DNA of 64,000 nt from Candidatus Blastococcus massiliensis AP3 (GCF_000582785.1 NZ_HG931173.1:1590877-1654876), one strand, 5' to 3'. Positions 1-8,177 are shown, counted from the stretch's first letter. The notes: generated by a model from the sequence alone, not told the origin. A program made the numbers and translations.

Positions 1-409
1 CAGCGCCGGAACCGGCCGATCCACCGGCCCCGCCTGAGCCGCCGGGCGCCACCGACCCCACCTCGACCGGACCGGGGGCACCGGGGTCCGGCGCGGGCGG
101 GGGCGGAGCGGGTGAGCGCGAGGCCTCGCTGCTCACTCCCGCCTCGCCACCCTCGGCGCCGCCCGTGCCGTCGTCCCCCTCCCTGTCCGGAGTGGGGGTG
201 AAGACGTCGTCGGCCTCCCGGCTGGTCTCCTCGGACCCCCCGGAGAAGAAGACCGCCGCGGGCGCTGCGACGAGCAGCGCCGCGCAGAGGAGGGCGATCG
301 GCAGCAGCAGCCGCCGGCCCAGGTCCGAGTCGCGCAGCTTCAGACGCGCGAGAACCGCCCGTTGCGGGGACGGCTCGGATGCGCGATGGCGCGGAGAGCG
401 GGACAACAC
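1..409 (-). CDS. Hypothetical single-pass membrane protein (runs off the left edge)
   Basis: The reading frame is open from the window edge to a GTG at 409, which follows a GAGGAG ribosome site; a TTG at 406 has better spacing and is an alternative. The first ~35 residues are basic. One hydrophobic segment follows (LLLPIALLCAALLVAAPAAV, about residues 36-55), then a Gly/Pro/Ser/Glu-rich low-complexity stretch reaching the edge. This suggests a cytoplasmic N-terminus and a disordered outer region. No family is recognised, and any folded C-terminal domain lies outside the window. Confidence 0.55.
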   Translation of the reverse strand, partial: MLSRSPRHRASEPSPQRAVLARLKLRDSDLGRRLLLPIALLCAALLVAAPAAVFFSGGSEETSREADDVFTPTPDREGDDGTGGAEGGEAGVSSEASRSPAPPPPAPDPGAPGPVEVGSVAPGGSGGAGGSAGSGA

Positions 410-485
410 TGCTCCTCGGGAGAACGGGGCGGGAGTCGTTCCGCGCCCAGTGCCCACCCCGGAAAGGGATTACGCGTGCCGGCAC

Positions 486-980
486 TCACTCCCGCGTGTC
501 GGCCGCCTCCTTCGGCGCGGCGATCAGCGGGCGCAGCCGGTCCAGCGAAGCGGCCAGCCCCGGGTGCAGCGGAACCGCGTGCAGCTCGGCCAGGGGCAGC
601 CACGCCGCGCCGTCGCTCTCGCCGTCCAGCCGCAGGTCCCGGACCTCGATCGGGCGGGCCGGGCGCGCCAGCACCGTGGTGTAGGCCCAGCCGCCGTGGT
701 CGTCGACCGACCGCGGCCCCAGGACGACGTCGTCCGCGGTGAGCCCCAGCTCCTCCCGCACCTCGCGCAGCGCGCCGACGTGCGGCAGCTCCCGCGCGTG
801 CAGCGCACCGCCCGGCGTGCCCCAGGTGCCGCCGTGGTGCGACCACAGGGCGCGGTGCTGCAGCAGCACCTCGGGACCGCCGGCGCCGTCGCGGTGCAGG
901 AACAGGCCCGCCGCCCCCGCCCGGCCCCAGTGCTTGTGCCCCAGGGCGCACGTGGCCCAGCCGTCGGTCGAGAACACCAC
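486..980 (-). CDS. Nudix hydrolase
   Basis: Nudix enzymes hydrolyse a nucleoside diphosphate linked to another group, using a divalent metal bound by the Nudix box. A complete box GX5EX7REUXEEXGU is present: GALHARE, seven residues, then REVREELGL. It sits behind a typical WGTPGG strand. The protein has about 164 residues, normal for a single-domain family member. The GTG at 980 (or the adjacent one at 977) follows a G-rich site. The gene is divergent from the MaoC gene, and the gap between them probably holds both promoters. The substrate cannot be read from sequence. A much longer frame continues upstream over neighbouring genes but is not plausible protein. Confidence 0.9.
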   Translation of the reverse strand: MVFSTDGWATCALGHKHWGRAGAAGLFLHRDGAGGPEVLLQHRALWSHHGGTWGTPGGALHARELPHVGALREVREELGLTADDVVLGPRSVDDHGGWAYTTVLARPARPIEVRDLRLDGESDGAAWLPLAELHAVPLHPGLAASLDRLRPLIAAPKEAADTRE

Positions 981-1112
981 CCGCCCAGTGAACCGGGAAA
1001 CGCCGCAGCGCGCCCGGATCGCGGCGCTGCGACCCACCTGGGCGAACCGCGCCGGGACGAGGACGTAGGTTCCAGGGAACGCACCCACCGCTGTTCCTGA
1101 CGGAGGACCTCG

Positions 1113-1571
1113 ATGAGCACCACCACGACCATGGCCGAGCTGAACGGGCTCGTCGGCAGCGAGCTGGGCACCAGCGAGTGGTACGAGGTGACCCAGGAGC
1201 ACGTGAACCTCTTCGCCGACGCGACCGGCGACCACCAGTGGATCCACGTCGACCCGGAGCGCGCGACCAAGGAGAGCCCCTTCGGCGGCCCGATCGCCCA
1301 CGGCTACCTGACGCTCTCGCTGCTGGTGCCGCTCTTCGGCGGCGTCCTCCGGGTCACCGACACCGCGATGGGCGTGAACTACGGCCTGAACAAGGTCCGC
1401 TTCCCCTCCCCGGTGCCGGTGGGCTCGAAGGTGCGCCTCACCGCCACGCTCACGAACGTCGAGGAGATCGCCGGCGGCAAGCAGCTGACCTTCTCCTGCG
1501 TCATCGAGCGCGAGGGCGGCGACAAGCCGGTCTGCATCGCCGAGCCGGTCTACCGCTACTACGGCGGCTGA
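1113..1571 (+). CDS. MaoC-like (R)-specific enoyl-CoA hydratase
   Basis: This 152-residue hotdog-fold protein carries the hydratase 2 motif ATGDHQWIHVDPERA followed by GPIAHGYLTL; the Asp and His are the expected catalytic pair for adding water to trans-2-enoyl-CoA. Length and sequence resemble mycobacterial Rv0130-type single-domain hydratases. The ATG is preceded by GGAGGA at good spacing. A close paralogue lies at 38407-38868 on the other strand and shares the same motif blocks. The pathway is not given by the neighbours; a role in beta-oxidation or lipid modification is inferred. A palindromic repeat follows the stop directly. Confidence 0.9.
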   Translation: MSTTTTMAELNGLVGSELGTSEWYEVTQEHVNLFADATGDHQWIHVDPERATKESPFGGPIAHGYLTLSLLVPLFGGVLRVTDTAMGVNYGLNKVRFPSPVPVGSKVRLTATLTNVEEIAGGKQLTFSCVIEREGGDKPVCIAEPVYRYYGG

Positions 1572-1577
1572 CCGACC

Positions 1578-1622
1578 GGACTTTCGGCCCCGGAAGTCCG
1601 GGACTTCCGGCGCCGAAAGTCC
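1578..1622. repeat. Family B palindrome, long composite copy (possible terminator)
   Basis: Two 22-nt arms (1578-1599 and 1601-1622) pair with one mismatch around a single base. Each arm is itself built as GGACTTYCGG plus its complement, so alternative smaller hairpins can form. It begins 7 bp after the hydratase stop, has no T-run, and may end transcription. Related palindromes lie at 16181, 26842, 26880 and 38370. Confidence 0.8.
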
Positions 1623-1697
1623 CAGTGCGACCCGGGGGTCCGACAGGTCCCCGGCGGAGGTAACCGCGCGGCAACACGAGGGTGGTGCACTGGTCCG

Positions 1698-2636
1698 ATG
1701 CCCCTGACGCCACTGCCGCGCGAGACCCGGGTCGTGCACGGCCACCGGCGGGCGTTCGTCCGCGCCGGCGAGGGTCCGCCGCTGCTGCTCCTGCACGGCA
1801 TCGGCAACAGCGCCCAGACCTGGGCCGCCGTCGTCGACCGGCTGGCCGCCACGCACACGGTGATCGCCCCCGACCTGCTCGGCCACGGCTCCTCGGACAA
1901 GCCCCGCGGCGACTACTCGATCGCGGGCTACGCGAACGGGATGCGGGACCTGCTCTCGGTGCTCGACATCGAGCAGGCCACCGTGGTCGGCCACTCCCTC
2001 GGTGGCGGGATCGCCCTGCAGTTCGCCTACCAGTTCCCGGAGCGCTGCGAGCGACTGGTGCTCGTGAGCAGCGGTGGCCTGGGCCCCGAGCTCTCCCTCG
2101 GCCTCCGGGCGGCGACCGTCCCCGGCAGCGAGGCGGTGCTCACCGCGCTCACCCACCTGCCCCTACCGCTGCGCTCCGGGCTGCGGGCACTGGACGCGCT
2201 GGGCAAGGCCGTGGGCTGGCACCGCGCCCAGGACCTCGCCGAGGCGGGCGAGGCGATGCTCGCGCTGTCCGACATCGAGGCCCGCCGGGCGTTCCTGCGG
2301 ACGCTGCGCAGCGTCGTCGACGCCAGCGGGCAGTGCGTCACCGCCGTCGACCGGCTGTACCTGGCCGAGGCGGTGCCGATGCTGGTCATCTGGGGCAAGC
2401 GCGACCCGATCGTGCCCGTCGCCCATGCCGAGACGGTGCGCCGGCTGGTGCCGTCGGCGCGGGTCGAGGTGTTCCCCGACGCCGGGCACTGGCCGCACCT
2501 GGCTCAGCCCGACCGCTTCGCCGAGGTGCTGCTCGACTTCATCGCCGCGACCCAGCCGGTCGAGCACGACCGCGACGGCTGGCGGGCCCTGCTGGCCGAG
2601 CAGCGGGCCGAGCGGCAGGCCATGGCCAGGCGCTAG
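1698..2636 (+). CDS. Alpha/beta hydrolase
   Basis: A 312-residue alpha/beta-hydrolase-fold protein. The oxyanion-hole region reads LLLLHGIGNSAQTW, the nucleophile elbow is VVGHSLGGG (Ser), the acid is probably the Asp of WGKRDPIVP, and the base is the His of DAGHWPH. These are the usual positions, so the triad looks intact. It resembles mycobacterial Rv2715-type hydrolases of unknown substrate. No Shine-Dalgarno is seen at the ATG. The next gene starts about 40 bp downstream, but has its own -10-like site. Confidence 0.88.
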   Translation: MPLTPLPRETRVVHGHRRAFVRAGEGPPLLLLHGIGNSAQTWAAVVDRLAATHTVIAPDLLGHGSSDKPRGDYSIAGYANGMRDLLSVLDIEQATVVGHSLGGGIALQFAYQFPERCERLVLVSSGGLGPELSLGLRAATVPGSEAVLTALTHLPLPLRSGLRALDALGKAVGWHRAQDLAEAGEAMLALSDIEARRAFLRTLRSVVDASGQCVTAVDRLYLAEAVPMLVIWGKRDPIVPVAHAETVRRLVPSARVEVFPDAGHWPHLAQPDRFAEVLLDFIAATQPVEHDRDGWRALLAEQRAERQAMARR

Positions 2637-2661
2637 CAGGACCCCGGCCGGGAACAGCCCG

Positions 2662-2667
2662 TAGCGT
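2662..2667 (+). promoter_or_regulatory. Putative leaderless -10 (TAGCGT)
   Basis: TAGCGT fits the actinobacterial TANNNT -10 and ends 7 nt before the GTG at 2675, which has no Shine-Dalgarno. This predicts a leaderless transcript. Confidence 0.4.
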
Positions 2668-2674
2668 CGGTGCC

Positions 2675-3790
2675 GTGGAGCACTGGGACGTCGTCGTCGT
2701 GGGTGCCGGCCCGGCCGGGTCCGCCGCCGCGCTGGCCGCCCGGCGGGCCGCCCCGGGCACGCGGGTCCTCCTGCTCGACCGCGCCGACTTCCCCCGCGAC
2801 AAGGTCTGCGGCGACGGCATCGCCCCCGAGGCGCTCGACGTCCTGGGCCGACTGGGGCTCGACCAGGCCACGCTCACCGAAGGCTTCGCGCCCGCGCCGC
2901 GGCTGCGGCTGCGCTCGCCCGGCGGCGCGGCGGTGGAACGGGCGATGCGCCGTCCCGCGCACGTCGTGCCGCGGCAGGTGCTCGACGCCCGCATCCTCGC
3001 CGCGGCGCTGGCCGCAGGCGCCCAGCTGCGGCGGCACCAGGTCCGCACGCTGACCGTCCACCCCGAGCTGGTCGAGATCGACGGGACGCTCACCGCAGGC
3101 GTCGTCGTCGGCGCCGACGGGGCGGAGTCCGTCGTCCGCCGGAGGCTCGGCGTGGCGCCCAACCGGCCCGACCGGATGGCGGTGGCGCTGCGCGGCTACG
3201 CCCCCGAGCTGCCCGGCCAGGAGGGCGTGCAGGTCATCGCCACGACCGAGCAGCGCTGGCCGGCCTACGCCTGGTCGTTCCCGCTGGGCGACGGCCGGGC
3301 GAACGTCGGTTACGGCGAGCTCGTCTCCGGCGGCGCCAGCCGGGCCGCGCTGACCGAGGGCCTGCACCGGCTGCTGCCGGGGGCCGCCCCCGAGGGGCTG
3401 CGCGCGCACCGCCTCCCGCTGTCCACCCAGCGGCCGCGGCAGCCCGACGGCCGGGTGCTCCTGGCCGGCGACGCCGCCTCGCTCATCAACCCGCTCACCG
3501 GGGAGGGCATCTTCTACGCGGTGCTCTCCGGGGCGCTCGCCGGCGCGGCGGGGGTGCACGGCGCGGCAGCCGGCCGGGCCTACCGGACCGCGCTGCGCCG
3601 ACGGCTCGGCCGGCACCTGCGGCACTCGTCGGCGGCCTCGGCGCTGAGCCGGTGGCCACGGGTCATGGACGCCGCCTTCCGCGCCGCCGCGGCCGAGCAG
3701 CAGGTGTTCGACGACGTCGTCGACCTGGGGCTGGCCGACGGGAAGCTCACCCTGCCGACCCTCGCCGCGGCCGCCCGCCGGCTCCGCTGA
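2675..3790 (+). CDS. Geranylgeranyl-reductase family FAD oxidoreductase
   Basis: A 371-residue flavoprotein. The N-terminus is a Rossmann dinucleotide fold (VVVGAGPAGSAAALAARR, residues ~7-24), followed by the family-typical DKVCGDGI. The second FAD motif is GDAASLINPLTGEGI, about residue 265. These features define the geranylgeranyl reductase/ChlP family, which saturates isoprenoid chains. In mycobacteria the relative MenJ reduces one isoprene unit of menaquinone; that role here is an inference. The GTG start is chosen because the Rossmann strand begins right after it. Upstream frame extension overlaps the hydrolase gene and is spurious. Confidence 0.85.
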   Translation: MEHWDVVVVGAGPAGSAAALAARRAAPGTRVLLLDRADFPRDKVCGDGIAPEALDVLGRLGLDQATLTEGFAPAPRLRLRSPGGAAVERAMRRPAHVVPRQVLDARILAAALAAGAQLRRHQVRTLTVHPELVEIDGTLTAGVVVGADGAESVVRRRLGVAPNRPDRMAVALRGYAPELPGQEGVQVIATTEQRWPAYAWSFPLGDGRANVGYGELVSGGASRAALTEGLHRLLPGAAPEGLRAHRLPLSTQRPRQPDGRVLLAGDAASLINPLTGEGIFYAVLSGALAGAAGVHGAAAGRAYRTALRRRLGRHLRHSSAASALSRWPRVMDAAFRAAAAEQQVFDDVVDLGLADGKLTLPTLAAAARRLR

Positions 3791-3809
3791 CCCGGCGAGA
3801 GCTGACCCG

Positions 3810-3869
3810 GCGAGATCTGCACACTCGCCCCCATCAGGACGCCGAACCGGGCGAGTGTGCAGATCTCGC
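3810..3869. repeat. Family A hairpin element, copy 1
   Basis: Perfect 21-bp arms (3810-3830 and 3849-3869) containing GAGATCTGCACACTCGCC are separated by an 18-nt loop with CATCAGG and GAAC. Short outer complements (CCCGG/CCGGG) extend it to about 3806-3875. It lies between a stop and the next start. Sister copies are at 38895 and 62102. Confidence 0.88.
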
Positions 3870-3944
3870 GCCGGGAAGTGGTCCGCAGACGCCGCCGCGC
3901 TGCCATCCTGTCGCCGCGACCGAGGCGACGAACAGGAGACGACC

Positions 3945-4844
3945 ATGTCCGAGGCTTCCTGGCTGCCCGACCCTGCCGGGACCCACGAGCTGCGCTACTG
4001 GAACGGCTCGAGCTGGACCGAGCACGTGTCGGACCAGGGCACGCCCGGTCAGGACCCAGTGACGTCCGAGCTGCCGCCCCCGGCCGCCGCCGTCCCCCCG
4101 CCGCCGATGCCCGGCGCGTCGGCCGCGGCACCCGGCGGGAAGCTGGGGTGGAAGGACCGCCTGAAGCAGGTCGCCGACCAGGGCAAGGCCATGGCCGAGC
4201 AGGGCAAGCAGAAGCTCGCCGAGCAGAACGCCAAGCGCACCGAGCAGTGGGCCAACGACCCGAGCACGCTGTGGTTCGGGGAGAGCAAGAACGCCGCGAC
4301 CAGCGCCGCCGGCGTCTCCAAGGCGCGCTACCGGATCACCAAGGACCGGGTGTGGATCGAGAGCGGGCTGCTCGGCACCCGCACGGAGAGCGTCCCGCTG
4401 TGGTCGATCAAGGACATGGACGTGCGGATCGCGGTCTGGCAGCAGGGCAAGGACGTCGGCGACGTCGTCCTCAACCTCGAGGACCCGACGCTCGGCGCCG
4501 GCCAGGACATGTTCAGCATGAGCGGGAACATCGAGGGGACGACGTCGGGCCAGGTCGTGCTCGACAACATCGAGGGCCCCTACGCCGTGCTCGACCTCCT
4601 GTCGCCGCTGATCAGCGAGGCCCGGCAGAAGAAGACCATGGAGCGGCAGTCGACCTACGTGCACAACATGACGCCGGGGATGCCGTACGGGGCGCCGCCC
4701 CCGCAGGCGGCGCCGGCGCCCGCGCCGGCCGCGCCGCAGAACGACATGGTCGAGCAGTTGAAGAAGCTGGGCGAGCTGCGCGACGCCGGGATCCTCACCG
4801 AGGAGGAGTTCGCCGCGCAGAAGGCGAAGATCCTCGGCGGCTGA
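3945..4844 (+). CDS. DUF2510 and SHOCT domain protein
   Basis: A 299-residue protein with three parts. The N-terminus is a DUF2510 module (WLPDPAGTHELRYWNG then WTEHV, residues ~5-27). A Pro/Ala linker and a charged helical stretch follow, then a PH-like beta-rich domain (residues ~120-225). The C-terminus is a SHOCT module (LGELRDAGILTEEEFAAQKA). SHOCT and DUF2510 are short modules often found on membrane or oligomeric proteins in actinobacteria; their biochemical role is not settled. There is no membrane span. The ATG has CAGGAGAC upstream. A family A hairpin lies just before the gene. Confidence 0.85.
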   Translation: MSEASWLPDPAGTHELRYWNGSSWTEHVSDQGTPGQDPVTSELPPPAAAVPPPPMPGASAAAPGGKLGWKDRLKQVADQGKAMAEQGKQKLAEQNAKRTEQWANDPSTLWFGESKNAATSAAGVSKARYRITKDRVWIESGLLGTRTESVPLWSIKDMDVRIAVWQQGKDVGDVVLNLEDPTLGAGQDMFSMSGNIEGTTSGQVVLDNIEGPYAVLDLLSPLISEARQKKTMERQSTYVHNMTPGMPYGAPPPQAAPAPAPAAPQNDMVEQLKKLGELRDAGILTEEEFAAQKAKILGG

Positions 4845-4858
4845 CCGGGGCCCGGGGG

Positions 4859-5530
4859 TCAGGACGGCGGGGCGGCCGGTTCCCCGGCCGTCTCCCCGGC
4901 GGTGTCCTCGGCGGGCGCCGGGGCGGCCGGCGTCGGCGAGGGCGTGCGGAATCCGGCGTAGTCCTCGGCGGCGAGCGGATCGTCGGTCAGCTCGCCGCCG
5001 GGCAGCGGGGCCTCGATCGGCTCGCCGGCCAGCTCCAGCAGCACCGCGCTGACGCCGGGGACGCTGGTCGCGGTGAGGACGATCTGCGCCACCGCCCGGC
5101 GGCCGGCGAGCGCCGAGGCCGCGAAGGCGCTCACGTCGATGGTGGCCGTCCCGTTCTGCAGCGAGGTCACCGTCAGCTCCACCTCCGGCGGCAGGGCCGT
5201 CGAGAGCTGCTCGTCGCGTTCCGCGGCGGTCGGTGCCTCCGCCAGCGCCTCCAGGAGCTCGGCGAGCCGCTCCCGCCGGGTGCTGCCGTTGAGCTCGCGC
5301 CCGCGCGGGACGAGCGCGTCACCGGGCCCGATCAGGTAGACGCGCGAGGTGTCCGGGAGCACCTCCGGAGGGGCGCTCGTGGCGGACGGCGCGCTGGGCT
5401 CGGTGAGTCCGTACGGCACGTCGGACTCCGGGATCGCGGCCGGCTGCCCGCCCGTCGGCACCCCGCACCCGGCGAGCACCAGCAGGAGCGCGAGCGCGGC
5501 GGCCAGTGCGGCGGCGGCCGGGCGGTTCAC
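4859..5530 (-). CDS. GerMN-domain lipoprotein, third gene of a two-component operon
   Basis: A 223-residue lipoprotein. A signal peptide ends in the lipobox LAGC (Cys ~24), followed by a GerMN-type domain (residues ~60-185) with the SRVYLIGPGDALVPRGRELN and TATIDVSAF strands, and a Pro/Ala/Glu-rich tail. GerMN domains occur in LpqB, the lipoprotein encoded with the MtrA/MtrB system. This protein is far shorter than LpqB and lacks its beta-propeller. The GTG start overlaps the kinase stop by 4 bp (GTGA), which argues for translational coupling and a role in sensing with that kinase. Confidence 0.85.
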   Translation of the reverse strand: MNRPAAAALAAALALLLVLAGCGVPTGGQPAAIPESDVPYGLTEPSAPSATSAPPEVLPDTSRVYLIGPGDALVPRGRELNGSTRRERLAELLEALAEAPTAAERDEQLSTALPPEVELTVTSLQNGTATIDVSAFAASALAGRRAVAQIVLTATSVPGVSAVLLELAGEPIEAPLPGGELTDDPLAAEDYAGFRTPSPTPAAPAPAEDTAGETAGEPAAPPS

Positions 5531-6900
5531 GCGTCCACCACCGGGAGTGACAAGGAGAAGCGGGCGCCCCCGCCGGGAGCGTCGGCGACCCATGCCGCTC
5601 CGCCGTGGCGCGCAGCGGTCTCGGCGACGATCGCCAGGCCCAGCCCGGCACCGGGGAGCGACCCACGGGCGGCCCGGGCGCCGCGGGCGAAGCGCTCGAA
5701 GATCCGTTCCCGGTCCTCGAGGGCGACCCCGGGACCGGCGTCGTCCACGGTGACGACGACGGCGCCGTCGCGCCGGTGCACCCCCACGCCGACCGTTCCG
5801 CCGCCGTGCCGGTCGGCGTTGTCGAGCAGGTTGCGCACGGCCCGTTCCATGCTGGTCTTCTCCACGCGCACCGTCGTCCGCTCGTCGGGGTCGGCAGCCA
5901 GCAGCTCCGGGTCGCGGCCGGTGACGGACAGCAGCTCGCGGACCAGCGCCGTCATGGGCAGCGGGGCGGCCGCCGCGAGGGCCTGGGCGTCGTCCAGGCG
6001 GGCCAGCTGCAGCAGGTCGTCGAGCGTGCGGCGGAAGCGGCCCAGCTCGCCCTCCACCAGGCTCAGCGCCTGCTGCGCCCGCGGGCTGAGCTCCTCGCGT
6101 CGGGCACCGAGCACCTCGACGCTGGTCACCAGGGTGGTCAGGGGGCTGCGCAGCTCGTGGCTCACGTCCCCCACGAAGCGGGCGTCCCGATCGATGCGCG
6201 CGGCCAGGGCGTCGACCATGCTGTTGAAGCCGCCGACGATGGCGACCAGGTCGGGGTCGTCGGTCGGGGGCAGACGGGTGGTGAGCTCGCCCCCGGCGAT
6301 GCGGGTCGCCGCCCCCGCCACCTGCTCCAGCGGCTGCACTGCCCGCCGCCCGGCCCAGACGCCGAACCCGGCGCCGGCGGCTGTCGCGGCGATCGCGGCC
6401 GCGCCCAGCACCACCGACAACGTGGTGAGCACCTGCCGCAGCTCGAGCAGCGGGGCGACCTCGTAGTACTCGACGCCGGCCGCGCGCAACGGCACGCCGA
6501 CGACGAGGGCGGGGCCGTCGGCGGTGTCGATCCACGCCCGGCCCGCCGATCCGTCGGTGACGATCCCGCGCAGCTCGTCGGGCACGTCCCGCGCCCCGAG
6601 GTCCAGGCTGGAGGAGTACCAGTTCTCGCCGCTGCGGAGCACCACGTCCGCGCCGCCGGAGGGCACCAGTTCGGTCACCAGCTCGCCGACGTCGGCCCCC
6701 GCGGTGGCCAGCCGGCTGTTGAACACGTTGGCGTCGGCGAAGGCCTGCCGGGTGAGCGAGGACTCGCGCTGGTCGAGCAGGTAGCTGCGGGCGGCGAAGA
6801 ACGTCGTCCCGACCAGCACGACCGACACCAGCAGGGTCACCGCGGCGAACCCGAGGACGATCCGCGCCCGGAGCCCCCGCGGCCCGAGCGCGAGCCTCAC
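5527..6900 (-). CDS. Sensor histidine kinase
   Basis: A 457-residue membrane kinase. Transmembrane helix 1 is at ~15-37; an extracytoplasmic sensor follows; helix 2 is at ~155-180; HAMP is at ~182-235. The HisKA motif is DVSHELRSPLTTL, phospho-His about residue 247. The HATPase_c part has N-box NLLDNADRHG, G1 DDAGPGV and G2 GLGLAIV. All catalytic boxes look intact. The layout (response regulator, kinase, GerMN lipoprotein) matches mtrA-mtrB-lpqB, but this may be a paralogous set. It is 76 bp downstream of the regulator gene. Confidence 0.93.
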   Translation of the reverse strand: MRLALGPRGLRARIVLGFAAVTLLVSVVLVGTTFFAARSYLLDQRESSLTRQAFADANVFNSRLATAGADVGELVTELVPSGGADVVLRSGENWYSSSLDLGARDVPDELRGIVTDGSAGRAWIDTADGPALVVGVPLRAAGVEYYEVAPLLELRQVLTTLSVVLGAAAIAATAAGAGFGVWAGRRAVQPLEQVAGAATRIAGGELTTRLPPTDDPDLVAIVGGFNSMVDALAARIDRDARFVGDVSHELRSPLTTLVTSVEVLGARREELSPRAQQALSLVEGELGRFRRTLDDLLQLARLDDAQALAAAAPLPMTALVRELLSVTGRDPELLAADPDERTTVRVEKTSMERAVRNLLDNADRHGGGTVGVGVHRRDGAVVVTVDDAGPGVALEDRERIFERFARGARAARGSLPGAGLGLAIVAETAARHGGAAWVADAPGGGARFSLSLPVVDA

Positions 6901-6976
6901 TGTGTCGTCTCGTTCGCTCCGGCGGGCCGCTCGGCTCCTCGCTCGTTCCTCGCCGCGATGCTCACGCCCCTGTCGC

Positions 6977-7690
6977 TCACTGGGGGTCCAGCCGGTAGCC
7001 CAGACCCCGCACGGTGACGACGAGCCGCGGGGCGCTCGGATCGTTCTCCACCTTGGTGCGCAGCCGCCGCACGTGGACGTCGACGATCCGCTCGTCCCCG
7101 AAGAAGCCGTGCTCCCACACGCGCTCGAGCAGCGCCTGCCGGCTGAACACCCGCCCCGGCGAGGCGGCGAGCTCGCACAGCAGCCGGAACTCGGTGAGGG
7201 TCAGCGGCAGCTGCTCGTCGCCGCGGTGCACCGTGCCGCGGCCCTCGTTGAGCACCAGCGGACCGGCCGGGTCGGAGTCCAGCACGACCTCGCCCGGGGA
7301 CCGGTCGGGGGTGCCTCCACCGGCACGCCGGCGCAGGGCGCGCAGCCGGGCGGTGATCTCCTTGACCTCGAACGGTTTCGTCACGTAGTCATCGGCGCCG
7401 GCCTCCAGCGCCGCGACGATGTCATGGGTGTCGGCCCGGGCGCTCACGACGATGATCGGCAGGTCGTGGTCGCGCCGGACCTCGCGGATGACGGCGTAGC
7501 CGTCCATCGAGCCGAGCATCAGGTCCACGACCATGAGGTCGGGTGCGGCCATCGCGACCGCCCGCACCGCGTCCTCGCCCGACGCCGCCTCGGCGACGTC
7601 GTACCCCTCGTCCTCGAGCGCCCAGCGCAGGGCGGTGCGGATCGAGTCGTCGTCCTCGACGACCAGCAGACGCAGCGCCACGGCCGACAT
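6977..7690 (-). CDS. OmpR/PhoB-family response regulator
   Basis: A 237-residue regulator with a receiver domain (residues ~7-118) and a winged-helix DNA-binding domain (~140-235). The acidic pocket is VVEDDD, the phospho-acceptor is the Asp of MVVDLMLG (~54), and the conserved Lys is in YVTKPF (~105). The effector part has LTLTEFRLL and VHVRRLRTKV as in PhoB-type proteins. It is the first gene of the operon with the kinase and lipoprotein. The ATG at 7690 gives the usual short N-terminus; longer frames reach into the STAS gene region and are not used. Confidence 0.93.
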   Translation of the reverse strand: MSAVALRLLVVEDDDSIRTALRWALEDEGYDVAEAASGEDAVRAVAMAAPDLMVVDLMLGSMDGYAVIREVRRDHDLPIIVVSARADTHDIVAALEAGADDYVTKPFEVKEITARLRALRRRAGGGTPDRSPGEVVLDSDPAGPLVLNEGRGTVHRGDEQLPLTLTEFRLLCELAASPGRVFSRQALLERVWEHGFFGDERIVDVHVRRLRTKVENDPSAPRLVVTVRGLGYRLDPQ

Positions 7691-7736
7691 GCTGCCACCG
7701 CGCCCCGACCGGCCGCCGACCGCGTCGGGCCCGTCA

Positions 7737-7769
7737 TGCAATCGCAAAGCGCTGCCCCAGGGGATTGCA
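7737..7769. promoter_or_regulatory. Inverted repeat between the response regulator and STAS genes
   Basis: TGCAATC (7737-7743) and GATTGCA (7763-7769) form a widely spaced dyad in the 133-bp divergent gap. It may be a binding site for the adjacent regulator; this is only a position-based suggestion. Confidence 0.25.
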
Positions 7770-7823
7770 ACGTGCCGGAGGGAGGCTGGGCGCCAGTTCC
7801 CGCAGTCGTCGAAGGAGTTCGCC

Positions 7824-8177
7824 ATGACCGCCGCAGCCGTCCGCGCCGCCGCCCACAGCCGGCTCGACAGCTCCGGCGACGAGGTCACCGTCGAACTCAG
7901 CGACGACCTCCTCGCCGACGGGCTCGCCGATGTCCGGTGGCTGCTGCACGACGCGCTGCTGGCCGGCGCCCGGCGGCTCGTGGTGGATCTGACCCGCGTG
8001 CAACTGCTGTCGAGCACGGCCGTGGCGAGCTTCCTGTGGGCGCACCGCATCTGCCGGGCCCGGGGCGGCACCGTCGTCCTGCGCGGAGCGAACCGACGCA
8101 CGCTCGACCTGCTCCATCGCACCGGCCTGTGGCTGGTGCTGGAACTGGAGACCCCCCGCGGAAGGAACGTCGCGTGA
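7824..8177 (+). CDS. STAS-domain protein (anti-sigma-factor-antagonist-like)
   Basis: A 117-residue single-domain protein with STAS organisation: beta strand VTVELSDDL, then ARRLVVDLTRVQLLSSTAVASFL, then GGTVVLRGANRRTLDLLHRTGL. In SpoIIAA-like antagonists, the Ser/Thr after the DLT strand is phosphorylated by an anti-sigma kinase; here LLSST provides candidates. The ATG at 7824 has GAAGGAG upstream. The stop overlaps the next start (TGATG), so the two STAS genes form a coupled pair. No anti-sigma kinase gene is adjacent. Confidence 0.82.
   Translation: MTAAAVRAAAHSRLDSSGDEVTVELSDDLLADGLADVRWLLHDALLAGARRLVVDLTRVQLLSSTAVASFLWAHRICRARGGTVVLRGANRRTLDLLHRTGLWLVLELETPRGRNVA

Noticed and set aside
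165-1100. Plus-strand frames over the first kilobase
   Set aside because: Arg/Pro/Ser-rich shadows of the Nudix gene and the truncated membrane protein; no domain seen.
1682-3790. A 702-residue frame joining hydrolase antisense-like sequence with the flavoprotein
   Set aside because: The first 330 residues are a shifted frame of the hydrolase gene, rich in Arg and Pro; the Rossmann fold starts at the GTG at 2675.
3855-6466. An 869-residue plus-strand frame
   Set aside because: A frame-shifted reading through the DUF2510 gene and the antisense of the kinase operon, highly biased in composition.
6901-6976. Possible small gene between the response regulator and kinase
   Set aside because: The frame merely extends from neighbours; the text is made of short GAGCGA-like repeats with no ribosome site.
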